From Murimonas intestini (GTDB lineage Bacteria > Bacillota > Clostridia > Lachnospirales > Lachnospiraceae), in contig NZ_JANKBI010000010.1 in the NCBI RefSeq assembly GCF_024622195.1, positions 1 through 64,000 of the forward strand: a stretch of DNA of 64,000 nt, in the 5' to 3' direction. The notes beneath the pieces are model-generated. The model ran no database searches and had not been told where the DNA came from. It saw nothing but the letters and a program-made list of their open reading frames with translations. Positions 27,657 through 36,268 of this stretch are shown piece after piece. Position 1 is the stretch's first letter. Each line of letters starts with the position of its first letter. Position numbers and translations under genes: made by a program.

Positions 27657-29825
27657 TCAGCCCACCTTCACACATGCCTTTTCTAATATTTCTGTTTTGC
27701 CGGCCTGCACCTGCAGACATACAGGCTTCTTCCCCGTCAGTTCACTGCTGCGTTCGTCAGGCTGCTGGGTTCCCACATAAATCTCGTAAGTACCTTCCCC
27801 CAGCACCAGATCTCCGTTTTCATCACGCAGGCCAAATGACCTGTCAGACAGCTCAAGCCGTATCCTTTTTGATTCTCCCGGCTGCAGCTCTTCTTTTTTC
27901 AGGGCTTTTAACTGTGCATTCGGTGTCCCTGGACGTTTTGCTTTTATGTATACCTGCAGTGTCTCTGCTCCCGCCATCTGGCCGCGGTTGACAAGCACAG
28001 CTTCTACACTGAGCTTCTCTCCCTTTTCTATAGTATCCCCACTGACCGTTGCTTCCTCTACTCCAAAATCTGTATAGGAGAGACCATACCCGAATGGATA
28101 GAGCGCTTTCTGCTCCATATACCTGTACGTCCTTCCTTTCATAGAATAATCCCTGAAATCCGGCAGTTCTTCAGTTGTCCTGTAAAAAGTGACAGGCAGC
28201 TTGCCTTCAGGCGAGTATTCTCCAAACAGGACACTGGCCAGGGCTTTCCCGCCCATGGCGCCCGGATACCATCCTTCAATTATGGCCGGCACATGCTCAT
28301 CTGCCCACGTCACCGCCAGGGCGCTTCCTGAGAGGATGACAAGGATTACCGGCTTGCCGCTTTCGCAGGCTGCTTCCAGGATCTCCTGCTGCAGGCCCGG
28401 AAGGGAAAGTCCCGGCTTATCACCGCTGGCAAATTCATTGCCCTCATCCCCTTCTTCTCCCTCAAGGCTTGAATCCAGCCCAAGGCACGCTATGACCACA
28501 TCGCTGCTGTCGCATACTGCGCGTACTTCAGCCAGACGGTCATTTTCCTGTCCAAGACCGCTGACCTTCTTTTTGCACAGATGGCAGCCCTCGGAATAAA
28601 GCACTCTCACATCATCCCCCACATAGTCCTGGATTCCTTCTGATATGGTATAATAACGTGATGCAGTTCCCTCATAATTTCCCACAAGGGCTTTTCTGTT
28701 ATTCGCATTAGGACCGATGATCCCGATGGTCTTTAATTTATCTTTATTGAGAGGAAGCAGATCTCCCTCATTCTTCAGGAGCACAAAGGACTTTCTGGCT
28801 GCCTTGAAATTCAGCCCGGCATGTTCTTTTGTGTCATTCTCTTCATAGGTGATGCTGTTATACGGCACTTTCTCCTCTTCCTCAAACAGGCCCAGCTTCA
28901 TACGGGCTGACAGCAGATTTGTAACCGCCTCATCCAGGCGCTCTTCACTCACCATTCCCCTCTTCACCGCTTCCGTCAGATACAGAAACAGACTGCCGCA
29001 GTTTAAGTCACAGCCGTTCTCCATTGCCATGGCTGCTGATTCTAAAGCTGAAGATGTAACCTTGTGGTGCTCATGGAAGTCTTTTACTGCCCAGCAGTCA
29101 GAGGTCACATGGCCTTCAAATCCCCAGCCCTTTCTCAGTATATCTATAAGCAGCGTCCTGCTCCCGCAGCACGGTTCACCGTTTGTCCTGTTATAAGCTC
29201 CCATGACAGCTTCCACCTTACCTTCTTTCACACACGCCTCAAAAGCCGGAAGGTATGTCTCAAACAGATCCTGGGCAGATACCCTGGCATCGAAGGAATG
29301 GCGTTCGTCCTCGGGACCTGAGTGAACTGCGAAATGTTTTGCACAGGCTGCTGACTTCATATAATTATCGTCATCCCCCTGGAGCCCCTCTATAAAACGG
29401 ACACCCATCCTGGAGGTGAGATAAGGGTCTTCCCCAAAAGTCTCATGGCCCCTGCCCCACCTGGGATCCCTGAAAATATTTACATTTGGCGCCCAGAATG
29501 TAAGTCCTTTATAAATGTCACGGTCACCGTACTTCTGCTGCATATTATACTTTGCACGTCCCTCTGTGGAAATAACATCCGCCACCTCCCAGACAAGCTC
29601 TTCATCAAAGGCTGCCGCCATTCCAATCGCCTGAGGAAATATGGTGGCGACCCCTGCTCTCGCCACTCCGTGAAGCGCCTCATTCCACCAGTTATATGCC
29701 TTGATCCCCAGTCTTTCAATCCCGGCCGCTCCATGGATAGTCTGGGAAACCTTTTCTTCCAGTGTCATCTGCCCTACCAGCTCTTTTGCTTTTCTGCGGC
29801 ATTCTTGTGCTCTCTCTTCTCTCAT
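27657..29825 (-). CDS. GH3 beta-xylosidase/beta-glucosidase
   Basis: A 722-residue GH3 with N-terminal barrel, alpha/beta sandwich and C-terminal fibronectin-III-like domain (EELQPGESKRIRLELSDRSF). NWWNEALHGVARAG near residue 45 and KHFAVHSGPEDERH near 163 favour a beta-xylosidase. The nucleophile Asp is in HVTSDCWAV (about 243). No signal peptide, so cytosolic. First gene of the GH3-SASA-GH2 operon. GGGG lies 8 bases before the ATG. It presumably splits xylobiose and short xylo-oligosaccharides after glucuronate and acetyl removal. Confidence 0.92.
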   Translation of the reverse strand: MREERAQECRRKAKELVGQMTLEEKVSQTIHGAAGIERLGIKAYNWWNEALHGVARAGVATIFPQAIGMAAAFDEELVWEVADVISTEGRAKYNMQQKYGDRDIYKGLTFWAPNVNIFRDPRWGRGHETFGEDPYLTSRMGVRFIEGLQGDDDNYMKSAACAKHFAVHSGPEDERHSFDARVSAQDLFETYLPAFEACVKEGKVEAVMGAYNRTNGEPCCGSRTLLIDILRKGWGFEGHVTSDCWAVKDFHEHHKVTSSALESAAMAMENGCDLNCGSLFLYLTEAVKRGMVSEERLDEAVTNLLSARMKLGLFEEEEKVPYNSITYEENDTKEHAGLNFKAARKSFVLLKNEGDLLPLNKDKLKTIGIIGPNANNRKALVGNYEGTASRYYTISEGIQDYVGDDVRVLYSEGCHLCKKKVSGLGQENDRLAEVRAVCDSSDVVIACLGLDSSLEGEEGDEGNEFASGDKPGLSLPGLQQEILEAACESGKPVILVILSGSALAVTWADEHVPAIIEGWYPGAMGGKALASVLFGEYSPEGKLPVTFYRTTEELPDFRDYSMKGRTYRYMEQKALYPFGYGLSYTDFGVEEATVSGDTIEKGEKLSVEAVLVNRGQMAGAETLQVYIKAKRPGTPNAQLKALKKEELQPGESKRIRLELSDRSFGLRDENGDLVLGEGTYEIYVGTQQPDERSSELTGKKPVCLQVQAGKTEILEKACVKVG

Positions 29826-30185
29826 CTAGCTATCCCCTTTACTATTTTTCATGATGTCTCAGTATTTATGTCTGGATCCATGTGTCCGGACATTACATAT
29901 TTTCCTATATTTTTATTCTTTTTCGATTATAATCATAGCATTATGCACAAACCATTTCTTCCTAATTCTTGCCTCTTTATCCTCACATATTGCTTTTCCC
30001 ATCTCAGACAGACACGTTTCATATCCAGGTTTCACTGTCTGCAGAATAATTTTTTGCAATTTGAGCAACATTTGAATACTTTTCCGCAAGCTTTTGCTAG
30101 CAATATCTGACTTGTTATGTTTTGATAAATATAATTATAAAAGTACTGAGCAATCATCTTATTTTTATGAAAGGAATATATCAAA
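29826..30185. promoter_or_regulatory. Divergent GH3/GH43 control region
   Basis: No gene in this 360-base gap. Toward GH3 (minus) there is TATAAT at 29934-29939 with no good -35, and an ATATTGC heptamer at 29987-29993, about 53 bases upstream of the -10. Toward GH43 (plus) there is CTGACT (30107-30112), 17 bases, TATAAT (30130-30135), with GCAATAT (30100-30106) abutting the -35. The spacing at GH3 is close to that at the aguA promoter (55), suggesting a common regulator, possibly one of the AraC proteins. Confidence 0.5.
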
Positions 30186-31772
30186 ATGAGTAAATACGGC
30201 CAATTTGAAAATCCAATCTTAAACGGTTTTTACCCGGACCCTTCTGTCTGCCGTGTAGGAGAAGACTATTATATGGTGACTTCGTCCTTTGTCTATTTTC
30301 CCGGTCTGCCCATCTTCCACAGCAGGGATCTTATACACTGGGAGCAGATAGGACACGGCATCTCCTCACCGGAACAGCTGGATTATAAGAACTGCGAGAC
30401 ATCACTGGGGCTCTGGGCGCCGTCCATCAGGTATCATGACGGAACCTTCTATATCATTAATACTTTTGTCTCAGAGGGACGGGAAGCCCGCAGGGATAAC
30501 TATATCATAACAGCCTCTGACCCTTCAGGCCCCTGGAGCAGAGCCCATTTTATAGAGGGTGCGGACGGCATAGATTCCAGCCTTTTCTTTGACAAGGACG
30601 GACGTATGTGGTATGCCGGCAACTATATCTCCAACCCCGGATTATATGAAGGGCACCATGGCATTTATCTGTGTGAACTGGACCCTCTTACATTTCAGTT
30701 CAAAGGGGAGAGGACTGTTATCTGGGACGGAAATAAGACACGCAGCAAATGGATAGAGGCTCCCCACATTTATTATGAGAACGGATACTATTACCTCATT
30801 GTGGCAGAAGGCGGCACCTTTACAAACCACAGCGTCATGATGGCCCGCTGCCGCACAATAGACGGTGATTATGAAATATGCCCACGCAATCCTGTCGTCA
30901 CTCACAGACATCTCTCGCTTGAACATGAGATCTCTGTAGTCGGCCACTGTGATATTGTAGAGACTCAGAATGGTGAATGGTGGATGGTACTTCTTGGAGT
31001 CCGCCCCTATAAAGACGCCCACTTTAATCTGGGACGCGAGACTTTTCTAGTGCCTGTCCTCTGGGAATCTGACGGCTGGCTCCGGATAGATAATGAAAAT
31101 GGGCTGGTAAACAGGGAAGAACGCCGCCCGGAGCTTCCCTCCTTCCTCCCCTCCCCTGCGCCCTCCAGCGATAACTTTGAATCACCTGTGCTGAAATACT
31201 GCTGGAATACGATCCACCCGCCGGTTCAGTCCTTTTACTCCCTGACAGAGCGTCCGGGCTGCCTGAGGCTGTATCTTCGTCCCGAAGTCCTGCATGAAAT
31301 CTGCACCCCCGCGTTCATAGGCCGGCGCCAGCAGCACGCCGCTTTTCTCATGCAGGCGGCACTTGATTTTACACCCATGGAGAACTGTGAGGAAGCAGGC
31401 CTGGCGCTTGTCCAGGACGACCGTTTCCACTATAAATATACGGTCACAAAAAAAGGAAATGAACGGCTGCTGAAACTATCAGCTGTCCGCATGGGCTGCC
31501 CCGCTCTCTTAAAAGAAGCGCCTCTGCCCACCTCAGGACGCATTTACCTCACTGTAACTGCCTCCAGGGAAGGTTATCATTTTTATTACGGCATGACAGA
31601 CCAGGAATTCCTGCCCTTCTTCACAAACGCTGATCCCACACTGCTCAGCTCCCTGACAAATGAGGGCTTTACAGGCACCTACCTGGGAATGTACGCTTCT
31701 TCAAACCACCATGACAGCAATAATTATGCTGATTTTGACTGGTTCCTGTATGAACCATTACGCCAGCAATAA
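30186..31772 (+). CDS. GH43 beta-xylosidase/alpha-L-arabinofuranosidase
   Basis: A 528-residue cytosolic GH43. It starts MSKYGQFENPILNGFYPDPS, with the base Asp at about 18. The pKa-modulating Asp is in ADGIDSSLFF (about 130) and the acid Glu in KWIEAPHIYY (about 191). A C-terminal beta-sandwich (from about residue 335) matches the GH43 beta-xylosidase subgroup. It removes xylose or arabinose from oligosaccharides. It is transcribed away from GH3, with AAGGAA before the ATG, and is followed by a strong terminator. Confidence 0.92.
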   Translation: MSKYGQFENPILNGFYPDPSVCRVGEDYYMVTSSFVYFPGLPIFHSRDLIHWEQIGHGISSPEQLDYKNCETSLGLWAPSIRYHDGTFYIINTFVSEGREARRDNYIITASDPSGPWSRAHFIEGADGIDSSLFFDKDGRMWYAGNYISNPGLYEGHHGIYLCELDPLTFQFKGERTVIWDGNKTRSKWIEAPHIYYENGYYYLIVAEGGTFTNHSVMMARCRTIDGDYEICPRNPVVTHRHLSLEHEISVVGHCDIVETQNGEWWMVLLGVRPYKDAHFNLGRETFLVPVLWESDGWLRIDNENGLVNREERRPELPSFLPSPAPSSDNFESPVLKYCWNTIHPPVQSFYSLTERPGCLRLYLRPEVLHEICTPAFIGRRQQHAAFLMQAALDFTPMENCEEAGLALVQDDRFHYKYTVTKKGNERLLKLSAVRMGCPALLKEAPLPTSGRIYLTVTASREGYHFYYGMTDQEFLPFFTNADPTLLSSLTNEGFTGTYLGMYASSNHHDSNNYADFDWFLYEPLRQQ

Positions 31773-31826
31773 GGACACAGTTTGTGATTGCCCGCGGGTA
31801 TCAAAGCCTCTGGGGAAAATGTATTT

Positions 31827-31880
31827 CAGGCCGTCCTGTACCCTGCTGTATCTTACAGTCCCAGGGTACAGGGCGGCCTG
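31827..31880. terminator. Bidirectional terminator between GH43 and AraC genes
   Basis: A 19-base stem (CAGGCCGTCCTGTACCCTG with its complement at 31862-31880, one G-U pair) with a 16-base loop, between convergent genes. Confidence 0.75.
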
Positions 31881-31946
31881 ATCTTTCATTGCCTCCGTTT
31901 ATTCTTTGAGCCATGAAAATTCCTCCTGCATGGAAATTCCTCCTGA

Positions 31947-32831
31947 TCACGGCTCCGTTTTTTTACACTGCAGACATTCCCATTTTTTCCTAAAATCACT
32001 TGGTGCACAATTTTTAAGAGTCTTAAAGGTACGGTTAAAAGCACTCAAAGAAGAAAACCCTGAGTTCATGGCCACATCAGTCACGCTCATCTCCTGATTA
32101 TAAAGCAGCTCTTCTGCCCTCTTCACCCTCTTGGAGTTCAGATATTCATAAAATGTCATATTCATATACTGCTTAAAAATGCGCGTAAAATGATATTTAG
32201 AAAAACCACTGACTGCTGCTACCTCCTCCAGTGTGAGATTTTCCTGGTAATGTGAGTTTATGTAGGCGCAGGCTCCCATCACTGCCTCAATATACACCTG
32301 CTTCTTGGCAGATGGTATCTTTTCCTCCGTCTCGATCTGGTACACTTCACGGCGGCCCAGTTCCACAAATATTTCAATCAGGCTGGCATAGATAAGCGCT
32401 TCCTTAAAGGCAGAGTTGGAATCATATTCATGGATTACCTTCCTCAGTTTTTCATATATAAAGCCGTACAGTTCATCTTCCTTTCTGTTTGGCAGAAAAA
32501 TCAGCGGCTGCATCATAAACAGCAGTGTCTCCATTCCCTTCAGGCCATAGAGCAGTGCCGTATCAAACTGAAGGATGATGCGTTCCCCTGTGGGAGGCGC
32601 CTCCAGAGAGTGAATGATCCCTGAATTTATCAGCACGATATCCCCTTCCTTCAGTTCCAGGCGTTCTTCCCCCACAATAACTGTATACCCGTTCTCCACA
32701 GGCATAATGATCTCAATCCCTGTATGCCAGTGATCACCGTAATCCTCATATTCCACATTATGATACAGGCGGAATCCCTGGGAATCGCCATAATTTATAG
32801 TCTCATGCATTCCATTTAATATTTCAATCAC
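31947..32831 (-). CDS. AraC-family transcriptional regulator
   Basis: N-terminal cupin sensor (HWHTGIEIIMPVENGYTVIV, ELKEGDIVLINSGIIH) and C-terminal pair of helix-turn-helix motifs (TLEEVAAVSGFSKYHFTRIFKQ; SVTDVAMNSGFSSLSAFNRTFK). I prefer the GTG at 32831, which has AAGGGGGG six bases upstream; the ATG two codons earlier would touch the ribosome binding site. It lies convergent to GH43 and is a good candidate regulator of the GH3/GH43 promoters, though its ligand is unknown. A short AAATTCCTCCTG duplication lies downstream (31917-31946). Confidence 0.87.
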   Translation of the reverse strand: MIEILNGMHETINYGDSQGFRLYHNVEYEDYGDHWHTGIEIIMPVENGYTVIVGEERLELKEGDIVLINSGIIHSLEAPPTGERIILQFDTALLYGLKGMETLLFMMQPLIFLPNRKEDELYGFIYEKLRKVIHEYDSNSAFKEALIYASLIEIFVELGRREVYQIETEEKIPSAKKQVYIEAVMGACAYINSHYQENLTLEEVAAVSGFSKYHFTRIFKQYMNMTFYEYLNSKRVKRAEELLYNQEMSVTDVAMNSGFSSLSAFNRTFKTLKNCAPSDFRKKWECLQCKKTEP

Positions 32832-32919
32832 GTTCATCCCCCCTTTTTATTTATTATAGGGGACAGAAACCTGGTAGTCAAATATTAGTTGCCCGGAGGA
32901 TATGCTACGGAGTTTCCCT

Positions 32920-33016
32920 GTTACTGTTCACACGCCACCATCCCGCGAGGTGTTTTCGTGCGTATTTTGCACAATAATTCCGAAATTTGCCGTTTCTGTG
33001 CATCACAAAGCGTGCT
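32920..33016 (+). repeat. Interspersed palindromic repeat, copy C
   Basis: Full-length looking copy: TTACTGTTCACACG, CCCGCGAGGTGTTTTCGTGC, GTATTTTGCAC, then a right flank GTTTCTGTGCAT. The returning arm is damaged (GCACAATAATTCC). It lies between the AraC gene and the HEPN remnant. Confidence 0.8.
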
Positions 33017-33050
33017 ATAAAGATTCCTAAATATCGTTGAAAGATATAAT

Positions 33051-33277
33051 TTAATGCCGTTCCAAATAGCTTTCTACCTCTCTTACAAAAGACAAGGCTT
33101 TATTTAACTGAAGTTCCGCTTCAATTTTACTTGCTATATAAAAATCGTCATAATCTGATTTTTCCCGCAAGTAAGAGGATTCCTTGATGATCTGAGATGA
33201 TTATCCGCCGAAGCTGAAAGCATTTCCCTTGCCCGTTCCATGCGGTAGCTGGCTAATTCTCTTAAGCTGCTTTCCAA
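33051..33277 (-). pseudogene. HEPN-domain protein remnant (internal deletion and frameshift)
   Basis: On the minus strand a TTG codon with AAGGAG eight bases before it opens a frame encoding ESSLRELASYRMERAREML, a typical HEPN N-terminus. The frame then breaks near 33190-33205. The other frame resumes with IIKESSYLREKSDYDDFYIA and ends in VREVESYLERH then stop. The central about 55-60 residues, with the catalytic Arg-x4-6-His region, are missing, and the halves are out of frame (227 bases in total). It overlaps the nucleotidyltransferase gene end by 16 bases, the standard MNT/HEPN arrangement. Confidence 0.75.
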
Positions 33278-33588
33278 AGAACCACTCCTTCCTGACGGAT
33301 GTTTCTATAAAATGGCAGGATATCACCATACTTATCCATACGTTCCTTTTCAATATCAATAATAGAAAACACCTTATCATATTTTAAATCCAATTCTGCA
33401 GACCATGCAATAAACTTCTTCTTTATCTCAGCATCAAATCCATGCCTTAGAATGATCGCAACATCAACGTCACTTTCTTGCGTTGCCTGATTTCTTGCTA
33501 CAGAACCATACAGGATAATCTGCTGGATGTTATCACAGAAGATTTCCTGTAAGCCATCTATTAATTCACGTATTATTGTCTCAGTCAA
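33262..33588 (-). CDS. MNT-type nucleotidyltransferase (antitoxin-like)
   Basis: A 108-residue minimal nucleotidyltransferase with the signature GSVARNQATQESDVDVAI, that is GSx10DxD. In MNT/HEPN modules this protein AMPylates the HEPN ribonuclease toxin and neutralises it. The start is a TTG with GGAGG nine bases upstream; a nearby ATG is out of frame and stops at once. A TATAAT box lies near 33655. The partner HEPN gene is broken, so this copy is probably an orphan. Confidence 0.8.
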   Translation of the reverse strand: MTETIIRELIDGLQEIFCDNIQQIILYGSVARNQATQESDVDVAIILRHGFDAEIKKKFIAWSAELDLKYDKVFSIIDIEKERMDKYGDILPFYRNIRQEGVVLWKAA

Positions 33589-33692
33589 ATCATCCCACCT
33601 CCATTCTGGTAAACGGTCTTTGACCTGTCTTATTCTCGCCTGTGTTTTTCTTAATTATACAATGGCAGCACTTAAAAATCCACCCGCTAATC

Positions 33693-33731
33693 AAAAAACG
33701 AGCTGATACGATTTTCACAAAGTATCGGCTC
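33693..33731 (-). terminator. Terminator of the ABC-2 exporter operon
   Basis: GAGCTGATAC (33700-33709) pairs with GTATCGGCTC (33722-33731); on the minus strand UUUUUU follows. Confidence 0.8.
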
Positions 33732-33777
33732 ATAAGGTAAATACCTTGAGAACGCCGTCCTTAAGTCTTTTACAATA

Positions 33778-33825
33778 GCAGCGGAAACAGGATTTGACCC
33801 TGCGGTCTTTGGGTTATGAGCCCGT
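33778..33825 (-). pseudogene. 3' fragment of a tRNA-fMet-like gene
   Basis: The minus strand shows an anticodon arm with GGG-CTCATAA-CCC (CAU anticodon, three G-C pairs typical of initiator tRNA). A short variable region follows, then a T arm GCAGG-GTCAAAT-CCTGT and an acceptor 3' strand TTTCCGCTGC. The D arm and 5' acceptor strand are absent. T54 is replaced by G and the outer anticodon pairs are broken, so it is not a functional tRNA. The left part overlaps the last codons and stop of the ABC permease gene. Confidence 0.6.
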
Positions 33826-34590
33826 AGACTGGTATTTTTTCATTCCAAGACGCCATATAAGACAGCTGGGAATCAGAAACATGGCAGTTAAAACAGGAAG
33901 GGCACAATACCAAACCGGTACATCCCTTCCAATCAGGTACAGAAAGGGATAGTACTGGAAGAGTGCAAAAGGTACTATATAGCTGCATATAGTAAGCACT
34001 GTTTTCCCATAGACAGACACCGGATACTTTCCGTACTCTCTTGCTCCATCTGTAAAGATATTCATGACTTCCAGGCCTTCCAGCGTAAAAAAACACAGGC
34101 CTGCAAAAATAATAAATAAGCCTGCAAACACTGTGATGCCGCCTACTATCATCAGCACAAGGGTCAGGACCCGCAGAAAATCCCACTTTATTCCGCTTTT
34201 AATGATCCCATATCCAAGCATGATAAATGCCTGGAAGAGACGCCCTATCCTGGTAAGTTCAATCTTGCTGGCAAGGACCTGGAAAACTGTATTTCTGGGC
34301 CTGACAAGTATCCTGTCAAACTCTCCGTTCCCAATCATGGACGGGAACATATCAAAGCCTCTGAAAAAGCATTCCGCCAGTGAAAAAGAGATCAGGACAG
34401 TGGAGAAACAAAGCAGAATCTCACTGTAGGTAAAACATTTTACATTATTAAAGCGTTCCATCATAAAGAATACCCCCAGGAACACATTAAATGATACAAG
34501 GAACTGCCCAAGAGCAGTTAATATAAATGATGTCTTGTACTCCATTGCGCTCCGCACATGGATAGAGAGATAATGCAGATATAATTTCAT
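33814..34590 (-). CDS. ABC-2 type exporter permease
   Basis: A 258-residue inner-membrane protein with about six hydrophobic segments and the family-typical ending GMKKYQSTGS. It resembles the permeases of DrrA-like ATPase systems that use two unequal membrane subunits. It lies 16 bases after the other permease gene. Its stop codon lies inside the tRNA-like fragment, but the C-terminus looks complete. Substrate unknown. Confidence 0.85.
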   Translation of the reverse strand: MKLYLHYLSIHVRSAMEYKTSFILTALGQFLVSFNVFLGVFFMMERFNNVKCFTYSEILLCFSTVLISFSLAECFFRGFDMFPSMIGNGEFDRILVRPRNTVFQVLASKIELTRIGRLFQAFIMLGYGIIKSGIKWDFLRVLTLVLMIVGGITVFAGLFIIFAGLCFFTLEGLEVMNIFTDGAREYGKYPVSVYGKTVLTICSYIVPFALFQYYPFLYLIGRDVPVWYCALPVLTAMFLIPSCLIWRLGMKKYQSTGS

Positions 34591-34606
34591 ATTCTTCGCC
34601 TCCTTT

Positions 34607-35410
34607 TCAGCCGCCCTGGACCACTACCTGTTTCAATGCCCTGTGCATCAGCAGTTTTCCGGCTGCACACATAAACACCAGCCAGAACAGCTGAAGAGCG
34701 ATGACCTGCCAGGCAGCCGCTCCTGCTATATCCCCGCTGTATATCCTGAGGGGAGCATTCTGCATGGATGCAAATGGCAGGAACTCTGCCAGCTGCCTCA
34801 GTCCATCCGGCATGAAGGGAAGAGGGATCACTGCCCCTGACAGGAATTCTGCCAGACAGGAGGATATCATTTTAATTCCCTGTCCGGAAATAGTAAAAAA
34901 CACAGATATGTATATCAACATGGAAAAGGCTACAACTACTCCAAAAGCCAGCAGCATAGAAAGCAAAAACAATACCGTTCCCTGTATATCCCCTGGCAGC
35001 ATAATGCCATACGGGGCTGGCAGGAACACGGCGGCTATGAGCACCGGAAAACAGCGCAGGACAGCTTTCGACAAACGTATCGCCATATTTTTGGTAAACC
35101 ACATCTCATACAGGCCTGCGGGCCTGCACAATTCATATGAAATATTCCCGTCGGAGATCGCTTTAAATATCTCTGCATCCCAGAACCAGGGCATAAACAG
35201 AGCCAGAAAAGCCTGCTGCAGCCACACGTAAGAAGTGAGCGCCTCAAAGCTCATGGGAAATGCGCCGGGAGATGCCTCATAGAAGGCTTTAAACATGAGG
35301 ATTTCCATTCCGCCCCATACAAACTGGGTCGAAATGCCTGCAATGGCCGCAGTGCGGTACTGAAGGCCTGTCTGGAATCTGATACGAAAAAAAGACAGAT
35401 ATTGTTTCAT
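34607..35410 (-). CDS. ABC-2 type exporter permease
   Basis: A 267-residue membrane protein with about six hydrophobic segments and an N-terminal YLSFFRIRFQTGLQYRTAA, typical of the first of two paired permeases in this exporter class. It lies 12 bases after the ATPase gene and forms the transmembrane channel together with the 258-residue permease. Substrate unknown; relatives export antibiotics, peptides or lipids. Confidence 0.85.
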   Translation of the reverse strand: MKQYLSFFRIRFQTGLQYRTAAIAGISTQFVWGGMEILMFKAFYEASPGAFPMSFEALTSYVWLQQAFLALFMPWFWDAEIFKAISDGNISYELCRPAGLYEMWFTKNMAIRLSKAVLRCFPVLIAAVFLPAPYGIMLPGDIQGTVLFLLSMLLAFGVVVAFSMLIYISVFFTISGQGIKMISSCLAEFLSGAVIPLPFMPDGLRQLAEFLPFASMQNAPLRIYSGDIAGAAAWQVIALQLFWLVFMCAAGKLLMHRALKQVVVQGG

Positions 35411-35422
35411 CAGGCCCCTCCT

Positions 35423-36220
35423 TTAAATGTGGTACTGGCAGTACAGTCTCGCCACCAGTTCATCTAAAGATTCATTTTCACCCGCCAGCGCCTTAAATTC
35501 CTCCAGGGAACCGTCCAACAGAAGACGCCCTTTTCCGATCAGCATTATTCTGTTGGTCAGCGCCTCTATGTCCTGCATATCATGCGTAGTCAGAATAACA
35601 GTCGTATTATACTTTTTATTCAGCTCCTGTACAAATCCTCTGACAGCGATCTTGGACACTGCATCCAGTCCGATCGTTGGCTCATCGAGAAAGAGGATCT
35701 TCGGATTATGCAGAAGTGAGGCCGCAATCTCGCAGCGCATCCTCTGGCCCAGCGAAAGCTGCCTTGTGGATGTCCTCAGGATATCTCCCAGCTTCAGCAG
35801 TTCTGTCAGCTCCTCCTTCCTGTCCCTGTACGCATTCTGCGGAATCTTATAGATATCTTTCAGCAGTTCAAAGGAATCAATGACAGGCACGTCCCACCAA
35901 AGCTGTGAGCGCTGTCCGAATACAACGCCGATGTCCCTGACATGTTCCCGCCGTTCTTTCCATGGCACCCGGCCATTGATCAGGCACTCTCCCTTATCAG
36001 GGGTCAGAATACCGCTCAGTACCTTAATAGTACTGCTCTTTCCTGCTCCGTTTGGACCTATATATCCCACCATCTCCCCGTCGGGGATCGTAAATGAGAT
36101 ATCATCCAGAGCCTTTATTTCTTTGTATTCTCTGTGAAATAGTGATTTCAGGGCAGACGAAAGCCCCGCACTGCGATTTGCAGTCCGAAATGTTTTGCAT
36201 AGATGTTCCACCGTAATCAT
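35423..36220 (-). CDS. ABC-2 exporter ATP-binding protein
   Basis: A 265-residue nucleotide-binding subunit: Walker A GPNGAGKSST, Q-loop FGQRSQLWW, signature LSLGQRMR, Walker B LFLDEPTIGLD and H-loop TTHDMQD. The WDVPVIDSFELLKDIY segment after the Q-loop is characteristic of the two-permease ABC-2 family. First gene of a three-gene operon. An AGGAGG site precedes the ATG, and a leader of about 210 bases with strong secondary structure separates it from its promoter. Confidence 0.9.
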   Translation of the reverse strand: MITVEHLCKTFRTANRSAGLSSALKSLFHREYKEIKALDDISFTIPDGEMVGYIGPNGAGKSSTIKVLSGILTPDKGECLINGRVPWKERREHVRDIGVVFGQRSQLWWDVPVIDSFELLKDIYKIPQNAYRDRKEELTELLKLGDILRTSTRQLSLGQRMRCEIAASLLHNPKILFLDEPTIGLDAVSKIAVRGFVQELNKKYNTTVILTTHDMQDIEALTNRIMLIGKGRLLLDGSLEEFKALAGENESLDELVARLYCQYHI

Positions 36221-36268
36221 GGTAAACCTCCTGGTAGTAATATTTTTAGAAACAGTTGCATGTTACTT

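Noticed and set aside
33770..34186. Open frame of 138 codons on the minus strand
   Set aside because: It lies wholly within the ABC permease gene in another frame, with low-complexity, Cys-rich composition.
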